Of a stretch of DNA of 8,624 nt, positions 6,863 through 8,624 are shown in pieces. The notes below the pieces were generated by a model, which was given only the letters and a program-made list of their open reading frames with translations, had not been told where the DNA came from and made no database searches. The first letter of the stretch is position 1, and each line of letters opens with the position of its first letter. The stretch comes from Pseudomonadota bacterium. Lineage in GTDB: Bacteria; Pseudomonadota; Gammaproteobacteria; Burkholderiales; Burkholderiaceae_C. The stretch is taken from NCBI GenBank assembly GCA_023435325.1, contig JAEYRT010000158.1:1-8624 (forward strand), given 5' to 3'. The position numbers and the translations under genes were made by a program.

Positions 6863-8035
6863 ATGGTTTCTTTGATTGCTTTGGCCGCACCGCTGCTGGC
6901 GCTGTGGCTGTGGTATCCCTTGTTGCGTCTGCATTCCCGGGCATTTTGGTGGTGCCTGGTTCTGACCTCGCTGTGCGGCGTGGCGCCTGCCCTGCTGATC
7001 CTGGTCATGCGCCGCGAGATGATGGATTTCTTCTGGGTTTCACACTTGCAGCTGGTCAGCGGCGGCTTGTTCGCCGCCATCGGCATGGGTCTGGTCTGGG
7101 CCCTGCTGCGCGATACCCTGGCTCTGGTGCTGCGCCTGGTGCGCGGCCCGGGCGGCGCACGTGCCGTGCTGGCACCGCGCAAGACGGCGGTAGTCATGGC
7201 ATTGTTGACGCTGCTGTGTGCCTACGGCCTGGTGCAGGGCATCAAAGTGCCCACGGTCAAGGAGCATGAGATTGCCTTGCCGCGCCTGCCTGCGGAACTC
7301 AACGGTCTGCGCATCGCCATCCTGGCAGACATCCATGCCACACCCGTGAACGATGCCGCCTATGTGGCGGCCTTGGTGGAACGCACCAATGCGGCCCGAC
7401 CCGATATGGTGGTGCTGCCTGGCGATCTGGTGGATGGCGATGCCCCCCGCCAAAAGGGCAATATCGCGCCCCTGGCCGCACTCAAGGCACCCTTGGGCGT
7501 CTGGTCGGCCCCTGGCAACCACGAGTACTACAGCGGCTATGACGCCTGGGCCCGGGTCTTCCAGGATTTGAACCTGAACTATCTGGCCAACGAGGCCCGT
7601 GTGCTGGAAGTACGTGGCCGCAAGCTGGCCATTTCCGGCGTGGGCGATCCTGCCTACGGACGTCTGTCACAGCAAAACACCGATCCCCAGGTGCCCGAAG
7701 GCGTGCCCCCCGACATTCAGGCTGTGGCCCGCCAAGCCCAGGCCGGTGGTGCCGAGTTCCATATCCTGCTGGGCCACCAGCCCAAGATGGCGCGCAGCTA
7801 TGCCCCGCACGGCATTGATCTGCAAATTGCCGGTCACACCCATGGCGGCCATATCCGTGGCATGGACCAGTGGCTGGTGGCCCCGGCCAACGATGGTTTT
7901 GTGCGCGGCCTGTATGAAGTCGGCCCCATGCGCTTGTTCATCAGCAGCGGCGCAGGACTATGGCCAGGTTTTGCGGTGCGCCTGGGCGTGCCCTCCTCGA
8001 TTGATGTGCTGGTGCTGCGCCGGGCTGCTCCCTGA
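6863..8035 (+). CDS. Membrane-anchored calcineurin-like metallophosphoesterase (YaeI/YkuE-type)
   Basis: This is a 390-residue protein. The first about 130 residues contain four likely membrane helices (about 3-23, 29-49, 62-82 and 108-126). A metallophosphoesterase domain then runs to the C-terminus. All signature motifs are present: D156-I-H158, GD188 LVDG, GN219-H220-E, GH305, and G324-HTHGG with H325 and H327. They bind a two-metal centre that hydrolyses phosphoester or pyrophosphate bonds. Relatives include YkuE/YaeI-like enzymes, some linked to lipid or UDP-sugar metabolism, but the substrate cannot be read here. Topology is not certain; with four helices the catalytic domain should lie on the same side as the N-terminus. 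The ATG at 6863 is chosen because the hydrophobic segment starts immediately. A GTG at 6800 and a TTG at 6836 are in frame, and none of the three has a good Shine-Dalgarno. A hairpin terminator follows. Confidence 0.88.
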   Translation: MVSLIALAAPLLALWLWYPLLRLHSRAFWWCLVLTSLCGVAPALLILVMRREMMDFFWVSHLQLVSGGLFAAIGMGLVWALLRDTLALVLRLVRGPGGARAVLAPRKTAVVMALLTLLCAYGLVQGIKVPTVKEHEIALPRLPAELNGLRIAILADIHATPVNDAAYVAALVERTNAARPDMVVLPGDLVDGDAPRQKGNIAPLAALKAPLGVWSAPGNHEYYSGYDAWARVFQDLNLNYLANEARVLEVRGRKLAISGVGDPAYGRLSQQNTDPQVPEGVPPDIQAVARQAQAGGAEFHILLGHQPKMARSYAPHGIDLQIAGHTHGGHIRGMDQWLVAPANDGFVRGLYEVGPMRLFISSGAGLWPGFAVRLGVPSSIDVLVLRRAAP

Positions 8036-8060
8036 CGCTTTCTGTTGCGCTCCGCACCCA

Positions 8061-8097
8061 GGCTCTGCCACCCTGGGCAGGCCATGGAGCCTTTTTT
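8061..8097 (+). terminator. Probable intrinsic terminator of the metallophosphoesterase gene
   Basis: GGCT (8061-8064) pairs with AGCC (8088-8091) and CTGCC (8065-8069) with GGCAG (8076-8080). The 7-base bulge between the right-hand arms weakens the stem. Six T residues follow (8092-8097). A competing CCCAGG/CCTGGG stem (8057-8062 with 8072-8077) overlaps it. The T-run ends inside the stop codon of the converging gene, so both genes share this 3' region. Confidence 0.55.
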
Positions 8098-8624
8098 CAG
8101 TGCCAGGCTTGGCGGGCCCGATCCAGACAGGGCAAATCGCGCTGTGCCACCCATCCCGCCTGCGCGGCCAGATCTGCAGGCAAGGCACTGTGCTGCGCCA
8201 GCTGCCGCCACACGGCCTGCACCTTGTAACTGCGGACAGAGGACGGCGCTGCCTCACCCCATTGCGCGGTGCGCTGCAAGGCCAGCACCACCAGGCGTTC
8301 TGTACGTCGCAACGCGGGTGTTGCCATCGAGTTGGTACGCCGCCACTGCTGTAGCAGCAGCATGGTGGTCTGCATTGCGCGCAAGGACAGGCCCATGGGA
8401 GGCAGCATCTCCCGCTCGCCACCCCGGGTTTTGTCTGCCCAGCGCACCAGCCGCAGCAAACGGTGGTGCAGTTGCGCGTACCACGTCGCTCCCGGCAAGC
8501 GCGCCTGCGCAGAATTTTTTTCTTCCAGCAAACGCCGCGCCAGAGCAGGCACTTCGTCCACCATCACGCGCACCAGGGTTTGCATGCGACCGTGGGCATC
8601 GGTGGGATAAATCCAGCGGTACAG
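8097..8624 (-). CDS. C-terminal part of a probable FUSC-family (fusaric acid resistance / AaeB-like) membrane protein
   Basis: The minus-strand frame is open from the right edge to the TGA at 8099-8097, giving the last 175 residues of a longer protein. The visible part starts LYRWIYPTDAHGRMQTLVR and continues as an arginine- and leucine-rich helical domain without membrane segments. A YR.I.P.D...R....L motif just after a membrane block, followed by a cytoplasmic helical domain, is typical of FUSC-type proteins, which export aromatic acids and other toxic compounds. The membrane part lies outside the window, so the family call depends on this tail. The ATG at 8585 is internal because the frame continues upstream without a stop. 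No recognisable terminator follows on its own strand; it converges with the metallophosphoesterase gene, 61 bases away. Confidence 0.55.
   Translation of the reverse strand: MYRWIYPTDAHGRMQTLVRVMVDEVPALARRLLEEKNSAQARLPGATWYAQLHHRLLRLVRWADKTRGGEREMLPPMGLSLRAMQTTMLLLQQWRRTNSMATPALRRTERLVVLALQRTAQWGEAAPSSVRSYKVQAVWRQLAQHSALPADLAAQAGWVAQRDLPCLDRARQAWH

Noticed and set aside
6628..7197. 189-residue minus-strand open frame across the divergent intergenic region
   Set aside because: It overlaps both the start of the exported protein gene and the membrane part of the metallophosphoesterase. Its serine/arginine/threonine-rich composition is that of a shadow frame.
7599..8354. 251-residue plus-strand open frame at the end of the metallophosphoesterase gene
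   Set aside because: It is rich in cysteine, tryptophan and proline, as expected for an out-of-frame reading, and it runs through the terminator and into the opposite gene.

Overview
This window looks like chromosomal DNA of a high-GC betaproteobacterium, most likely Comamonadaceae (Comamonas/Delftia/Acidovorax type). That assignment is inferred from codon use, from the Aer-like receptor and HrpA sequences, and from a palindromic repeat of a style I remember from this family. No database was consulted. The region is mostly ordinary housekeeping and accessory DNA. I see no phage, CRISPR array, transposase, rRNA or tRNA.

Layout, left to right. (1) Bases 2-313 (+) hold the C-terminal end of a protein that resembles an HD-GYP cyclic-di-GMP phosphodiesterase. 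(2) Eleven bases later an Aer-type PAS receptor begins (325-1974, +). It has two membrane segments and a HAMP domain, but its cytoplasmic signalling part is unusually short and lacks a canonical chemoreceptor tip. (3) A 118-bp convergent gap holds a hairpin and a small tandem repeat. (4) hrpA (2093-6148, -) encodes a 1351-residue DEAH-box RNA helicase and fills almost half the window. It carries a 96-bp AT-rich palindromic element (2980-3075) embedded in frame in its coding sequence. (5) A strong hairpin terminator (6205-6240) separates hrpA from a small secreted glycine-rich protein (6275-6631, -) that has an excellent ribosome binding site. (6) A divergent 231-bp intergenic region leads to a membrane-anchored metallophosphoesterase (6863-8035, +), followed by a hairpin/T-run terminator. 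(7) The 3' end of a probable FUSC-family (fusaric acid resistance / AaeB-like) transporter gene enters from the right edge on the minus strand.

The genes do not form one pathway. The first two are closely spaced and probably co-transcribed, linking a c-di-GMP-type enzyme to a redox-type PAS sensor. The other genes appear to be independent transcription units. The two observations most worth a second look are the in-frame palindromic insertion in hrpA and the reduced signalling domain of the Aer-like receptor.
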